Positions 1 through 8,852 are shown, counted from the first letter of the stretch. The stretch is 42,841 nucleotides of DNA from an uncultured Muribaculaceae bacterium (GCA_910585285.1 CAJUDL010000029.1:1-42841); one strand, 5' to 3'. Translations and numbers: made by a program. The notes: generated by a model not told the origin, from the letters alone.

Positions 1-278
1 GCTTTAAATTCATGAAGGATTGGCACTGCAACCACACCGGAAGTGAGACATGCCAAAAGGATGACAACCCAGTTGGACGAATTTTTGCCACAAATAGCCA
101 CCCTATCTCCCTTCTTCACTCCTGCTGCCTTGAACATTATATGAAGCTTGGCAATTGTTTCCGCAACATCTTTATATTGATAATTGATTCCACCCATATC
201 GGATAGAGCCATACTTTCCCAATTTTTCTTTATCGACTGCTCTATAAGCAGGTTCAATGATTCTTTTCTGTCTTTCAT
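1..278 (-). CDS. AMP-dependent acyl-CoA synthetase/ligase, N-terminal fragment
   Basis: The first 92 codons of a gene that runs off the left edge. The visible protein contains a GDRVAICGKNSSNWVV segment followed by LACLTSGVVAVPI, which is the N-terminal pattern of the AMP-binding (ANL) superfamily, as in long-chain fatty acid CoA ligases. These enzymes activate a carboxylate with ATP and pass it to CoA or a carrier protein. The P-loop and adenylate-binding motifs lie beyond the edge, so the substrate cannot be judged. The start is well fixed: an in-frame TAA lies only two codons upstream of the ATG. It lies downstream of the thioredoxin-like lipoprotein gene on the same strand, with an 81 nt gap in which I see neither a terminator nor a clear promoter. 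Confidence 0.8.
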   Translation of the reverse strand, partial: MKDRKESLNLLIEQSIKKNWESMALSDMGGINYQYKDVAETIAKLHIMFKAAGVKKGDRVAICGKNSSNWVVILLACLTSGVVAVPILHEFK

Positions 279-359
279 ATATAATTATAACGGATAATTT
301 GTCTAACGAGGATTCCTTCTGACTGGTTTCCTTCTTAAAAATCAACAATCTGCAAGAAC

Positions 360-1361
360 TTAATGTTCTAAAAGTTGCTCAAGTCGTGCGCGTATCTGAG
401 CCACACTCTCCCCTCGACTTACAATCACACCATCAGGACCAATTAGCATGTGATGAGGAATACCGGAGAATCCATATATATCATAAGGCACACGCTGGGT
501 ATTATAAACTACGTGCCATGGGAGTTCATGCTTGGCAACCATAGCGGAAGTATCATCTGTCTTGTCTCGGACTGCAACACCTACAATATCAAATCCATTA
601 TCATGATAATCGGCATAGAGTTGCTTCATATCCGGCAATTCCTTGATGCAATAAGGACACCAGCTTGCCCAGAAATCAACCAATGTGTAGTTACCCGGCT
701 TGATATATCTGGAAAGACTTATTTTGCCACCCTTCTCAGTCTCTCCTCCGAAATCAGTATATTTCATTCCGGGCGAGGTCTGGGCACGATGACGAGCAAA
801 TTCTTCATAATATTTCACCCTCTTCATATTTCTGAATCCATCCGACGTGAGATTCAAGAAACTGTCTACACGCTGAGGATCCGCATACTTAAGCCATTCC
901 ACTCCAAAATATGCACCAATCGGATTTTCCTTATTCTCGTTATATGCATTCTCAGCATATTCAAGATAAAGATTCATGTCATCAAGATTCTCTATGGAAT
1001 CAAGAGTGGAAAGCATTGACGAAAATTTCTCATTGAGAGGCGTACCCGAGGGCACATTCATCGAATCGCACAACACAGCATTTCCCTCTTCCATAATGTA
1101 ATATGCCCGGATACGTCCATCAATTACAATCTGCGTAAAAAGCGGGAAACTTATGGAATCACTTTCCGAAGATATGAAAGATGCCTTGCCATCAGTAATC
1201 ACCGAAGACATCAGAATTGTGGAATCTGAAAAATTCATCACCTCCACTGTCTTTCCCTCATATTTATCAGAGAAATTCATCTCTATCTTGCTCTCTTTCC
1301 GACAGGCTGCAAACGATATGGCAAGTGCCGAACATATCATTGTAAATATAGCTTTTTTCAT
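360..1361 (-). CDS. TlpA-like thioredoxin-fold lipoprotein (DUF4369-type N-terminus)
   Basis: A 333-residue exported thiol-disulfide protein. Residues 1-20 form a lipoprotein signal ending in a lipobox (SFAAC, Cys20). The middle (about 25-200) resembles the DUF4369 domain common in Bacteroidetes TlpA/ResA-like proteins. The C-terminal part is a thioredoxin fold with the active-site motif FWASWCPYC (Cys235 and Cys238), followed by a typical GIPHHMLIGPDG cis-proline segment. The family reduces or isomerises disulfides in the envelope; the partner is unknown. The reading frame is open 22 codons further upstream, but only the start at 1361 places the signal peptide at the N-terminus and avoids overlapping the previous gene. 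It lies 37 nt downstream of the cysteine desulfidase gene, so the two may be co-transcribed. Confidence 0.88.
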   Translation of the reverse strand: MKKAIFTMICSALAISFAACRKESKIEMNFSDKYEGKTVEVMNFSDSTILMSSVITDGKASFISSESDSISFPLFTQIVIDGRIRAYYIMEEGNAVLCDSMNVPSGTPLNEKFSSMLSTLDSIENLDDMNLYLEYAENAYNENKENPIGAYFGVEWLKYADPQRVDSFLNLTSDGFRNMKRVKYYEEFARHRAQTSPGMKYTDFGGETEKGGKISLSRYIKPGNYTLVDFWASWCPYCIKELPDMKQLYADYHDNGFDIVGVAVRDKTDDTSAMVAKHELPWHVVYNTQRVPYDIYGFSGIPHHMLIGPDGVIVSRGESVAQIRARLEQLLEH

Positions 1362-1398
1362 GCAATTCATTTTATAGGATTTATAATAAAGGTGGAGA

Positions 1399-2679
1399 TC
1401 ATTTCTCCACCATGATACGAAGCACAAGACGATCTGTCTCCTGCATCGCTTCCCTTCCTATGGAAGTAAGATTACATATGGTCTTGTCAATATCATCGCT
1501 GATGATTCCTTCACTTGACGATACGCATTTACCGTTCATGGCAAGCATGGCAGACATAACGGATGTCGAAACACCTGATGAAATCTTCATAGAGCAGGCT
1601 GGTTTTGCTCCATCACATATCATACCGGTGAGGTTCGCCACCATGTTCTTTATTGCTGCACAAACCTGATTGAAATCGCCACCCATAAGATAAACAAGAC
1701 CGGCAGATGCACCGGTGGACGCCACTACGCATCCGCACAATGCGGAGAGTCTTCCAAGACTCTGCTTGATATAGATACTTGTGAGATGACTGAGCACAAG
1801 CGCACGAATGGTCTGTTCTTCCGTTGCATTGATATCATTCGCAAAACTCACCACTGGCATTGTGGCAGTAATACCCTGATTACCACTCCCGGAATTGGAC
1901 ATTACTGCAATAGGGGCACCACCCATGCGGGCATCACAGGCAGCAGAAGTCAACGCCATTATATGCTCCATCGGCGAATCGCCGATCAGGCCATGACCTC
2001 GATTCATCGTTGCACCAAGAGCATGTCCGAACGTTCCTTTCATTCCCAGCTCGGCTGCTGCGCTGTTTAATCGTTTTGCCTCAAGAATAAACCTTATGTC
2101 ATCAATAGGTGCTTCCATTGCAAACCGATATACCGTCTCTGCGTCAAGACGGATATCTTCATTTAAGTCGGCATCTGCATCAGAAGATTGACCTTTGTCA
2201 AGTAGAATTTTCCCATTATCATCCAATAATATAAAATTCTGATGTGATCCCGAAATCACGGCTCTGGCATACTTATCTTCACTCTCGGCTTTGACGTCGA
2301 TATGAAGATTCGACACAGCATCCTGACAATGATTTATTGAAATCCGATTTTCCGAGATATATCGTCGACCCGCCTCAACAGCTGAGTCGTCAACATCCTT
2401 GAGGACTTCAAGCCCATATTCAGACTTCCCAATCAAAGCCCCAAGAGCTACAGCTATGGGCAGACCAATCATTCCAGTGCCGGGGATGCCGACACCCATA
2501 GCGTTCTTTATAATATTCCCACTTAGAGAAAGCGTTATTTTTTCCGGGAGCGTTCCAAGCATCTCCGTGGCTTTTGCCACCGCAAGCGACACAGCTGCCG
2601 GCTCTGTACAACCTATAGCCGGCACTACCTCTCTCTTAATAAGCGTTATTATCGCATTAATTTTCTCCTTCTCCATCAC
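1399..2679 (-). CDS. L-cysteine desulfidase family protein (UPF0597, CyuA/YhaM-like)
   Basis: A 426-residue cytosolic protein of the UPF0597 family, related to the serine dehydratase alpha chain. Characterised relatives (E. coli CyuA, Methanocaldococcus CdsB) break L-cysteine into pyruvate, sulfide and ammonia with an oxygen-sensitive iron-sulfur cluster. Visible family features are VVPAIGCTEPAAVSLA near the start (Cys24), a glycine-rich NSGSGNQGITATMP segment, CGCVVASTGASAG, and MICDGAKPACSMKISSG near the C-terminus; these cysteines are candidates for cluster ligands. The length matches the family. It starts 9 nt after the tdk stop, which suggests one transcript. Some family members may act on other substrates, so the exact reaction is inferred. 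Confidence 0.85.
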   Translation of the reverse strand: MMEKEKINAIITLIKREVVPAIGCTEPAAVSLAVAKATEMLGTLPEKITLSLSGNIIKNAMGVGIPGTGMIGLPIAVALGALIGKSEYGLEVLKDVDDSAVEAGRRYISENRISINHCQDAVSNLHIDVKAESEDKYARAVISGSHQNFILLDDNGKILLDKGQSSDADADLNEDIRLDAETVYRFAMEAPIDDIRFILEAKRLNSAAAELGMKGTFGHALGATMNRGHGLIGDSPMEHIMALTSAACDARMGGAPIAVMSNSGSGNQGITATMPVVSFANDINATEEQTIRALVLSHLTSIYIKQSLGRLSALCGCVVASTGASAGLVYLMGGDFNQVCAAIKNMVANLTGMICDGAKPACSMKISSGVSTSVMSAMLAMNGKCVSSSEGIISDDIDKTICNLTSIGREAMQETDRLVLRIMVEK

Positions 2680-2688
2680 TTGATATTT

Positions 2689-3309
2689 TTATAAAGGAAG
2701 CTGCCCATTGCGGCTCTGCTCCACTTTTTTATTTCTCCAGCAATTACGACAAACGGAAATATAACGGTCATTACCCCCTATCTCCACCTGATCGCCTTCT
2801 GTTATTATTTCTCCGCGAGAATCTATGCGGGCATTCACAATTGTCTTACGCCCGCAGTTACATGTGGATTTGATCTCATCAATAGTGTCAGCAATCTCAA
2901 ACAAACGTCGAGAGCCCTCAAAAAGATGGGTCTTGAAGTCGGTGCGAAGACCATAACATATCACATTGATCCCATATGTATCAACTACACATGCAAGCTG
3001 GTCAACCTGCTCTTCGGCAAGAAACTGAGCTTCATCCACAAGTATCCATTCAGGAAGACGATGCGTAGTCTCTGCCATTTCCCGCATCATTGCAAAGAGG
3101 TCAGTGTCTCGGTAAATCCACTGACATTCACGTTCTATGCCTATACGGCTCCGAATCACGTTCTTTTTCTCACGGGTATCAATAGACGGCTTAAAGCACA
3201 TGTATGACATGCCACGCTCTTCAAAATTATATGCTGTGGTAAGCAACATGGCAGTTTTAGCCGAGCCCATGGTGCCGTACCTGAAATATAGTTTTCCTAA
3301 TCTTTTCAT
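2689..3309 (-). CDS. tdk: Thymidine kinase
   Basis: A 206-residue type II thymidine kinase, the salvage enzyme that phosphorylates thymidine to dTMP with ATP in the cytosol. The P-loop GTMGSAKT is at residues 12-19. A DEAQF motif near residue 95 carries the expected catalytic glutamate. Two cysteine pairs (TCNC and CRNC) in the C-terminal part make the family's structural zinc site. The length is normal. The gene is divergent from the DoxX-like gene across a 107 nt gap and appears to head the leftward group tdk, cysteine desulfidase, thioredoxin-like lipoprotein. No consensus promoter stands out upstream. Confidence 0.95.
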   Translation of the reverse strand: MKRLGKLYFRYGTMGSAKTAMLLTTAYNFEERGMSYMCFKPSIDTREKKNVIRSRIGIERECQWIYRDTDLFAMMREMAETTHRLPEWILVDEAQFLAEEQVDQLACVVDTYGINVICYGLRTDFKTHLFEGSRRLFEIADTIDEIKSTCNCGRKTIVNARIDSRGEIITEGDQVEIGGNDRYISVCRNCWRNKKVEQSRNGQLPL

Positions 3310-3402
3310 GATATTGCGAATTTAATAAAATATCCTCATGTATCAAAGTTTTTGACGAATGTTGTTAAACATTTGATCGTAAATCATTGTTAATTATACA
3401 AA

Positions 3403-3408
3403 AAGGAG
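3403..3408 (+). promoter_or_regulatory. Ribosome binding site of the DoxX-like gene
   Basis: AAGGAG lies 8 nt before the ATG at 3417. The frame is open ten codons further upstream to another ATG at 3387, but that one would place this purine-rich site inside the coding region, so the site decides for the start at 3417. A strong Shine-Dalgarno sequence is not the rule in Bacteroidetes, which makes this one useful. Confidence 0.7.
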
Positions 3409-3416
3409 ATTTCACT

Positions 3417-4058
3417 ATGGCAGATGTTAAAGTAATATCCGTGAACCCGGGAAAAAGCACTACAGGTGCACTCAATTTCGAGTTTATCGAGAAAGTTGCC
3501 CGCACCTGCAAACCCGTTGGCAAAGTGATACATAGCCAACGGATTAAAGCAATATGCAATTCAGTATTCGGAATAAACAAGTCTACAACTAACGTTGGAT
3601 CAACAAAATTACTCTTGATCAGAACCATTACCGCTGCATTTTTTATAACCCTCGGCGTTTTAAATCTTGATATCAACTCCTTATCGTTATCGACTGAATT
3701 CAATATCCATTTATTCAACATAGTGATCGGAGGAATGATTCTGTTGGGATTCTTCGCCCGAATTGCTTCTATTTGCGGATTTATCCTTTATGCATCCTTG
3801 GCAGCGTTACCTTTGTTCGGCGTCTCCTCCTCATTTTTATCTCTTTCCACTGCCACACCTGACATCACGGCAATATCACAATCATTGATATTTCTTTTCC
3901 TCGCAATCACAGGACCTGGGCGATATTGTATCGATCAATTACTTAGGAACTGGATTTTCCGGATTGCCAAACGCAAAGCAGCAAAACGTGCGGAAAGAAA
4001 AAACCTCCGCGAAGCAGAGGTTAGAATGAGTTATAAAGCCTGGAAAGAGGCTGAATGA
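3417..4058 (+). CDS. DoxX-like small membrane protein with basic C-terminal tail
   Basis: A 213-residue protein of unknown function. Residues 1-60 are hydrophilic and match no domain I know. About four hydrophobic segments follow (roughly 64-83, 97-116, 118-137 and 152-168). Their arrangement, with a LIRTITAAFFITLG first helix and GGMILLGFFARIAS in the second and third, recalls the DoxX/DoxD family of four-helix membrane proteins. The last 40 residues are very basic and probably helical (RIAKRKAAKRAERKNLREAE), which would put that tail in the cytoplasm. The gene is alone on the plus strand and its stop is only 3 nt from the stop of nth, with no room for a separate terminator. The DoxX assignment is by topology and is uncertain. 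Confidence 0.6.
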   Translation: MADVKVISVNPGKSTTGALNFEFIEKVARTCKPVGKVIHSQRIKAICNSVFGINKSTTNVGSTKLLLIRTITAAFFITLGVLNLDINSLSLSTEFNIHLFNIVIGGMILLGFFARIASICGFILYASLAALPLFGVSSSFLSLSTATPDITAISQSLIFLFLAITGPGRYCIDQLLRNWIFRIAKRKAAKRAERKNLREAEVRMSYKAWKEAE

Positions 4059-4061
4059 TGT

Positions 4062-4694
4062 TTAATGACCATATGTCTTGCAGTAGGCTTTCAAGCTGCA
4101 TTCCAGACAATCCGGTCTGCGGGCTTTACAAACGTACCTTCCGTGAAGAATCAACCAGTGATGTGCGGTAGATATCAAATCCTCGGGAATATATTTCACC
4201 AGAGTCCTTTCTGTTTCCAATGGTGTCTTTGAATTGTTTGTCAATCCAAGACGGTTACTCACACGAAACACGTGGGTATCGACCGCCATCGCGGCTTTAT
4301 TCCACACCACTGCAAGCATCACGTTTGCTGTCTTGCGACCGACACCGGGCAATTTCATAAGGTTGTCGATATCAGTAGGCATTTCCCCACCGAATTCTTC
4401 GGTCAGGACGCGAGCCGCACGAATGAGGTGTTTCGACTTGTTGTTGGGAAACGTCACACTTTTGATATATTCAAACACCTCTTCTTCATTGGCAGCGGCG
4501 AGTGATTCGGGATCAGGGAAACGCTCGAAAAGAGCCGGTGTCACCATATTGATTCTCTTGTCGGTGCATTGAGCCGAAAGTATAACTGCCAATAAAAGAT
4601 GAAACGGAGTGTCATAATGCAACTCCGTTTTAGGTTCGGGCATAATCTCCTTGAAAATAGAGATTATGCCTTCATATCTTTGTTTAATTGTCAT
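4062..4694 (-). CDS. nth: Endonuclease III (DNA glycosylase/AP lyase)
   Basis: A 210-residue base-excision repair enzyme that removes oxidised pyrimidines and cleaves the abasic site. The helix-hairpin-helix LPGVGRKTA carries the catalytic Lys121, and Asp139 lies in VDTHVFR. The C-terminal iron-sulfur loop has the exact C-X6-C-X2-C-X5-C spacing (Cys189, 196, 199, 205). The length equals that of E. coli Nth. Its start codon overlaps the pheS stop in an ATGA, so translation is probably coupled to pheS. Confidence 0.96.
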   Translation of the reverse strand: MTIKQRYEGIISIFKEIMPEPKTELHYDTPFHLLLAVILSAQCTDKRINMVTPALFERFPDPESLAAANEEEVFEYIKSVTFPNNKSKHLIRAARVLTEEFGGEMPTDIDNLMKLPGVGRKTANVMLAVVWNKAAMAVDTHVFRVSNRLGLTNNSKTPLETERTLVKYIPEDLISTAHHWLILHGRYVCKARRPDCLECSLKAYCKTYGH

Positions 4695-5716
4695 CTTGCC
4701 GATTCAAATTCTCGAAGAAAACGCACATCATTTTCACTGAACATGCGAAGATCCTTCACTTTATATTTAAGGTTTGTGATACGTTCGATACCCATGCCAA
4801 AAGCATAACCGGAATATACTTTCGAGTCTATTCCACAAGCTTCGAGCACATTGGGATCGACCATGCCGCAACCCAGTATTTCCACCCAACCGGTGCCTTT
4901 ACAGAATGCGCACCCTTTTCCACCACATATATCACAGGATATATCCATCTCCGCTGACGGTTCGGTGAAGGGAAAGTATGAGGGACGAAGGCGTATCTTG
5001 GTTTCCGGTCCGAACATCTGGCGAGCAAAACCAAGAAGCACTTGCTTAAGATCGGCAAATGAAACGTTCTTATCAATGTAGAGACCTTCTACCTGATGAA
5101 AGAAACAATGGGCACGCGCAGAGATTGCTTCATTGCGATATACACGCCCCGGACAAACGATACGAATCGGCGGCTGCGTCTTCTCCATAACGCGTGTCTG
5201 CACAGATGACGTGTGCGTGCGGAGAAGAATGTCCATCGGATTGCGGGAAATGAAGAAAGTGTCCTGCATGTCCCGAGCGGGATGATCCGGTGGGAAATTA
5301 AGCGATTCGAAAACATGCCAGTCGTCTTCAATCTCCGGTCCCTCCGCAATCGTGAAACCCATACCTGCAAAAATGCGAAGCATCTCGTTTTTCACAATCG
5401 ACAATGGATGACGGGTGCCAAGTTCATAAGGAGTTGCAGTGCGCGTGAGATCAAGAGATTCTGCATCAGCATCACCTGCCGTAGCAAAACTGTCTTTGAG
5501 AGAAGCAATTTTCTCTGTTGCAAAATTTTTAAGCTCGTTGATCTTCTGACCGAGCTCTCGCTTCATTTCTGCGGGAACAGTGCGAAAATCCACCATTAAC
5601 TGCGAGATACTCCCTTTTTTGCTCAGATATTTTATGCGCAACTCCTCTACCTCTTGAAGATTGGAAGCGACAGCTGCGCTGATTTCTTCTTTTAATGCGT
5701 TAATCTTTTCAAGCAT
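4691..5716 (-). CDS. pheS: Phenylalanine--tRNA ligase alpha subunit
   Basis: A 341-residue class II aminoacyl-tRNA synthetase subunit that forms a tetramer with PheT and charges tRNA-Phe. The N-terminal 85 residues are charged and helical, as expected for the tRNA-binding coiled coil. The catalytic domain has TRHPLSIV, FHQVEGLYID (motif 2 region) and GMGIERITNLKY (motif 3). A CDICGGKGCAFCKGTGW stretch with four cysteines may hold a metal; such insertions are seen in some PheS proteins. pheT is not next to it, which is common in Bacteroidetes. It shares an intergenic region with the divergent SIMPL gene and leads the pheS-nth pair. Confidence 0.97.
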   Translation of the reverse strand: MLEKINALKEEISAAVASNLQEVEELRIKYLSKKGSISQLMVDFRTVPAEMKRELGQKINELKNFATEKIASLKDSFATAGDADAESLDLTRTATPYELGTRHPLSIVKNEMLRIFAGMGFTIAEGPEIEDDWHVFESLNFPPDHPARDMQDTFFISRNPMDILLRTHTSSVQTRVMEKTQPPIRIVCPGRVYRNEAISARAHCFFHQVEGLYIDKNVSFADLKQVLLGFARQMFGPETKIRLRPSYFPFTEPSAEMDISCDICGGKGCAFCKGTGWVEILGCGMVDPNVLEACGIDSKVYSGYAFGMGIERITNLKYKVKDLRMFSENDVRFLREFESAR

Positions 5717-5742
5717 ATTGTTCAGCTTAATTAATTTAACCG

Positions 5743-5774
5743 CAAATTTACAAAATTTTATCGGATTTTTGAAA
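5743..5774 (-). promoter_or_regulatory. Candidate promoter of pheS-nth
   Basis: On the minus strand a perfect Bacteroidetes -7 element (TAAATTTG, 5743-5750) is preceded after 20 nt by TTTC (5771-5774), one base off the -33 TTTG. It lies 26 nt before the pheS start. No transcription data are available. Confidence 0.55.
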
Positions 5775-5800
5775 AATAAGCATCATTGTTGTTATATTTG
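5768..5800 (+). promoter_or_regulatory. Candidate promoter of the SIMPL-domain gene
   Basis: TTTG (5768-5771), a 21 nt spacer, then TATATTTG (5793-5800) fit the Bacteroidetes -33/-7 consensus. The gene begins about 70 nt downstream. The -33 element abuts that of the divergent pheS promoter. Confidence 0.6.
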
Positions 5801-5869
5801 TATAGAATTAGTCATATTTACCTAATTTTAAACATTCCCATACTAATAACTAAATAGGTTAAATAATTT

Positions 5870-6613
5870 ATGGAAAAGGAAAAAACATGTTCTACCGGTT
5901 CGGGTTGCCCGATTGTTTCCAAAGTATTACCTGCTTTATTGATTGCAGTTGGTATAACGTTGCTCGGCATTTTTATCCGCAACGGACTTGGAGGAATATC
6001 TTCCAACCAAAGAGTTGTAACCGTAAGAGGTTTATGCGAGCGAGAATTTGAAGCCAATAAAGTGACGTGGCCTATTGTATCCAAAGCCATGGGCAATGAC
6101 CTGACAGTGCTTTACAGTCAGATTGAAACCACTAACAACGCCATAACCAACTTTTTGAAATCCAATGGTATTCCGGAAACAGAGTATTCTGTCAACGCTC
6201 CCCAAGTAAATGACCTTCAGGCTGACAGATATGGAAACCAGACTGTCCCCTATCGCTATATCGTCACCACCGTTGTCGTCGTCACCTCCTCGCAGGTGAA
6301 AAAGATCAACGAATTAATGGAGAAACAAACGCAGCTCATGCAACAGGGAATTGCCGTCGTTGCCGGCGACTACAACTATCAGACTCTTTATGAATTCACC
6401 GATCTCAACAAAGTGAAACCGGCGATGATAGCTGAAGCAACTAAAAACGCACGCGAGGCAGCCAACAAATTTGCAGAAGATTCTGAAAGCCGACTTGGCA
6501 AGATAAAGACCGCATCCCAAGGTCAGTTCTCCATCGAGGACCGCGACCAATACACCCCCTATATCAAGCGCGTCCGCGTCGTCTCCTCTATTCAATACTA
6601 CCTCAAAGACTAA
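5870..6613 (+). CDS. SIMPL domain-containing (DUF541) membrane-anchored protein
   Basis: A 247-residue envelope protein. A short N-terminal tail with two cysteines is followed by one hydrophobic helix (about 18-38), which should act as an uncleaved anchor, and then a SIMPL/DUF541 domain from about residue 45 to the end. Family signs are the RVVTVRGLCEREFEAN opening strand and the C-terminal SIQYYLKD. The family forms periplasmic beta-alpha modules; OMP28/BP26 and mouse SIMPL belong to it, but no common reaction is established. The gene stands alone on the plus strand with its own promoter and ends 2 nt before a terminator hairpin. The function is unknown. Confidence 0.85.
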   Translation: MEKEKTCSTGSGCPIVSKVLPALLIAVGITLLGIFIRNGLGGISSNQRVVTVRGLCEREFEANKVTWPIVSKAMGNDLTVLYSQIETTNNAITNFLKSNGIPETEYSVNAPQVNDLQADRYGNQTVPYRYIVTTVVVVTSSQVKKINELMEKQTQLMQQGIAVVAGDYNYQTLYEFTDLNKVKPAMIAEATKNAREAANKFAEDSESRLGKIKTASQGQFSIEDRDQYTPYIKRVRVVSSIQYYLKD

Positions 6614-6615
6614 CT

Positions 6616-6643
6616 CTGATGTCCGGACAACTCCGGACATCAG
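6616..6643. terminator. Two-way terminator hairpin between convergent genes
   Basis: A perfect 12 bp inverted repeat (CTGATGTCCGGA) with a 4 nt loop lies between the stop of the SIMPL gene and the stop of the alpha-galactosidase gene. Flanking tracts are only moderately T-rich (AGTTAAAAT on the right, TTAGTCTT on the complement of the left side), but the stem is strong and central, so it can serve both directions. Confidence 0.75.
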
Positions 6644-6668
6644 TTAAAATATCACAATCATCCCATAA

Positions 6669-8852
6669 TTATAGTCTTTTTAATCGTATAAGAGAGGAGG
6701 AATATTCTGACCCCATGCTTAGCCGGAGACCATTCTCCATAAGATAGCGTCCAGAATATTTCTCACCATCCGCCACCTGTCTGCCAACACCGGGATAGAT
6801 GTTGAGTTCTTCCACTGAGTAAATCGCATCAGGATCAAGAGCCACAAGCCTGAATCTCGGAATTACCTGGTTCTGATAATGTTTCATCTTATATGCGAAA
6901 AGAATAGCCTCGGAGCCATCTGCTGAGAGATATTCCATCGACGCCATGCCACTATCACCGTATGGAGACAACAGACGATACTGCTCGCCATTCTGGATCA
7001 GAGGTCTGATTTCTTTATAGTTGGCTATGGCTTTGCGTGCGAAATCCCGCTCAGTTTCAGTCATGGCAGATGGAAGCATCTCCATTCCAAGTCTACCAGA
7101 CATGGCAACATCAAACCTGAATTTCATAGGAATTATTCTGCCGGTCTGATGCGATGGAGAAGCACTGACATGCTGCCCCATAACATGCGGAGGATAAAAC
7201 ATCGATGCGCCCCACTGGATAAAGACTCGCTGCCATGCATCTGTATTATCCGACACCCAGAATTCATCGAAATAAGGCATAAGTCCATAATTATAACGAC
7301 CTCCGCCTCCTCCGCAATTTTGGATAGCCACGTCCGGATGTTTGGCTCGAATGCGTTTAAGAGCATCTGTCAGTCCTTTGTGATAATCAAAATATATGTT
7401 TGTCTGACGGTCTGCAGGAAGACTCGAAGACCCGTAATTAAGCAGAAAAGTGTTGCAGTCCCATTTAAGATATGCAATCTCCGGATGTCCGGAGAGAAGT
7501 GAATCGACTAAATTCACCACAAAATCCCTCACTTCTGGATTGGTCATGTCAAGAATCATCTGTGTGCCACCTCTACCATAACGCAATGGCCGCCCACCGG
7601 CACGAAGCACCCAGTCCGGATGTGTCTCATACAGCTTTGACCGCACGTTTGTAAACTCAGGTTCAATCCAGAGACCGAATTTCATGCCCTTGTCTTGTGT
7701 GGTCTTTATAAGTCCTTCGATGCCGTGGGGCAGCTTACGCCTGTCAGTGCGCCAGTCGCCCAAGGATGAATTGTCTACATTTCGGGGATATTTGTCTCCG
7801 AACCATCCGTCATCGAGAACAAATAGTTCTCCTCCGAGCGCACTCCAGTCGTTTACCATCTTCTCGATCACCGGTTCCTTGATATTAAGATATACACCCT
7901 CCCATGAATTAAGAAGGATGTCGCGGGGACGATCTGTACGATAAACCTTTCCCTCTGTTTTTGCCCATGAATGGAAATTTCTGCTCACACCGCCCTTTCC
8001 GTTGCGGGAATATGTATAAGCTACGCGAGGTAGCACAAGTACGGAGTCTGGGTCAAGCACATAGCCTGATGGTTCAGCCAATACTCCTGCAAAAAATCTG
8101 TGTACGCGCCGGCTCTCCGTATCGAAACGTAACGAAAAGTTCCCGCTCCATTCAAGAGCCGCCCCTATAGTCCTACCCTTGTTCTCACAGGGCTTTCCGT
8201 CGAGAGAAATCATAACTTCCGGTCGGGCGTAATGGCTACTCCTCGCCCCGTCAGTTGTCTTGATCTGCAACATTCCCGGACGTAAGGGTTCCTCTACGAG
8301 AGTAGCCTCGGAAGCCCAATCTCCATGCAGCCGGCTTAACCATACATCTCCCTGCTCTATGGGAAGAAACGAAGAGTCGAACCGATGAAGCCTTACCGCT
8401 CCTTCCTCTCCATTCTTCACTTCGACCCAGGATTCTATCACATCCGATCCCTCATATGGCTTATAACGCAATTTCACACTGACAGGGAAAAGCCTGTCAG
8501 CCATATTGATATCCACGCTACCGTCCGGGCGGCGGTCTATTCCAGTCACCTTAAGATCAAGCGTCTGGTTTCCGTCGGCATGTTCCATCTGCATGGCATA
8601 TGGTGCTCCGTCGGAAGTCCCGAATACCGGATATCCATAAAGTACTATCGAAGGATCCTTCTCGCGCAGCAGCCTGTCTTGATCAATCCTGTCAAGTCTT
8701 GGACCGTAATACACGAATTTAAGCGTATCCCCCTCTACTCTTTCGAGAAGCATGAGCGTGTTGGAGGTTTCAATGGATATTTCCTCTGAAAACGCAAAGA
8801 ATTGCACTCCCTGTAAAAAAACTACGGATAAAATAGTTTTTATAAGTTTCAT
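6669..8852 (-). CDS. GH36 alpha-galactosidase, periplasmic; last gene of the PUL
   Basis: A 727-residue retaining glycosidase of family GH36, which removes terminal alpha-galactose (some members remove alpha-N-acetylgalactosamine). Residues 1-22 are a signal peptide without a lipobox, so it is probably periplasmic. An N-terminal beta-supersandwich (about 25-300) precedes the TIM barrel. Barrel signatures are VLDDGWFG, MKFGLWIEPEF, the nucleophile motif YLKWDCN (Asp465) and the acid/base motif SDNTD (Asp535). A beta C-terminal domain follows. The length is typical. It is the most distal gene of the locus and ends before the terminator at 6616-6643. An 83 nt gap separates it from the GH63-like gene. 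Confidence 0.93.
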   Translation of the reverse strand: MKLIKTILSVVFLQGVQFFAFSEEISIETSNTLMLLERVEGDTLKFVYYGPRLDRIDQDRLLREKDPSIVLYGYPVFGTSDGAPYAMQMEHADGNQTLDLKVTGIDRRPDGSVDINMADRLFPVSVKLRYKPYEGSDVIESWVEVKNGEEGAVRLHRFDSSFLPIEQGDVWLSRLHGDWASEATLVEEPLRPGMLQIKTTDGARSSHYARPEVMISLDGKPCENKGRTIGAALEWSGNFSLRFDTESRRVHRFFAGVLAEPSGYVLDPDSVLVLPRVAYTYSRNGKGGVSRNFHSWAKTEGKVYRTDRPRDILLNSWEGVYLNIKEPVIEKMVNDWSALGGELFVLDDGWFGDKYPRNVDNSSLGDWRTDRRKLPHGIEGLIKTTQDKGMKFGLWIEPEFTNVRSKLYETHPDWVLRAGGRPLRYGRGGTQMILDMTNPEVRDFVVNLVDSLLSGHPEIAYLKWDCNTFLLNYGSSSLPADRQTNIYFDYHKGLTDALKRIRAKHPDVAIQNCGGGGGRYNYGLMPYFDEFWVSDNTDAWQRVFIQWGASMFYPPHVMGQHVSASPSHQTGRIIPMKFRFDVAMSGRLGMEMLPSAMTETERDFARKAIANYKEIRPLIQNGEQYRLLSPYGDSGMASMEYLSADGSEAILFAYKMKHYQNQVIPRFRLVALDPDAIYSVEELNIYPGVGRQVADGEKYSGRYLMENGLRLSMGSEYSSSLIRLKRL

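Noticed and set aside
450..1019. Open frame of 189 codons on the plus strand inside the thioredoxin-like lipoprotein gene
   Set aside because: It is antisense to a well-supported gene, has no recognisable domain and no ribosome binding site.
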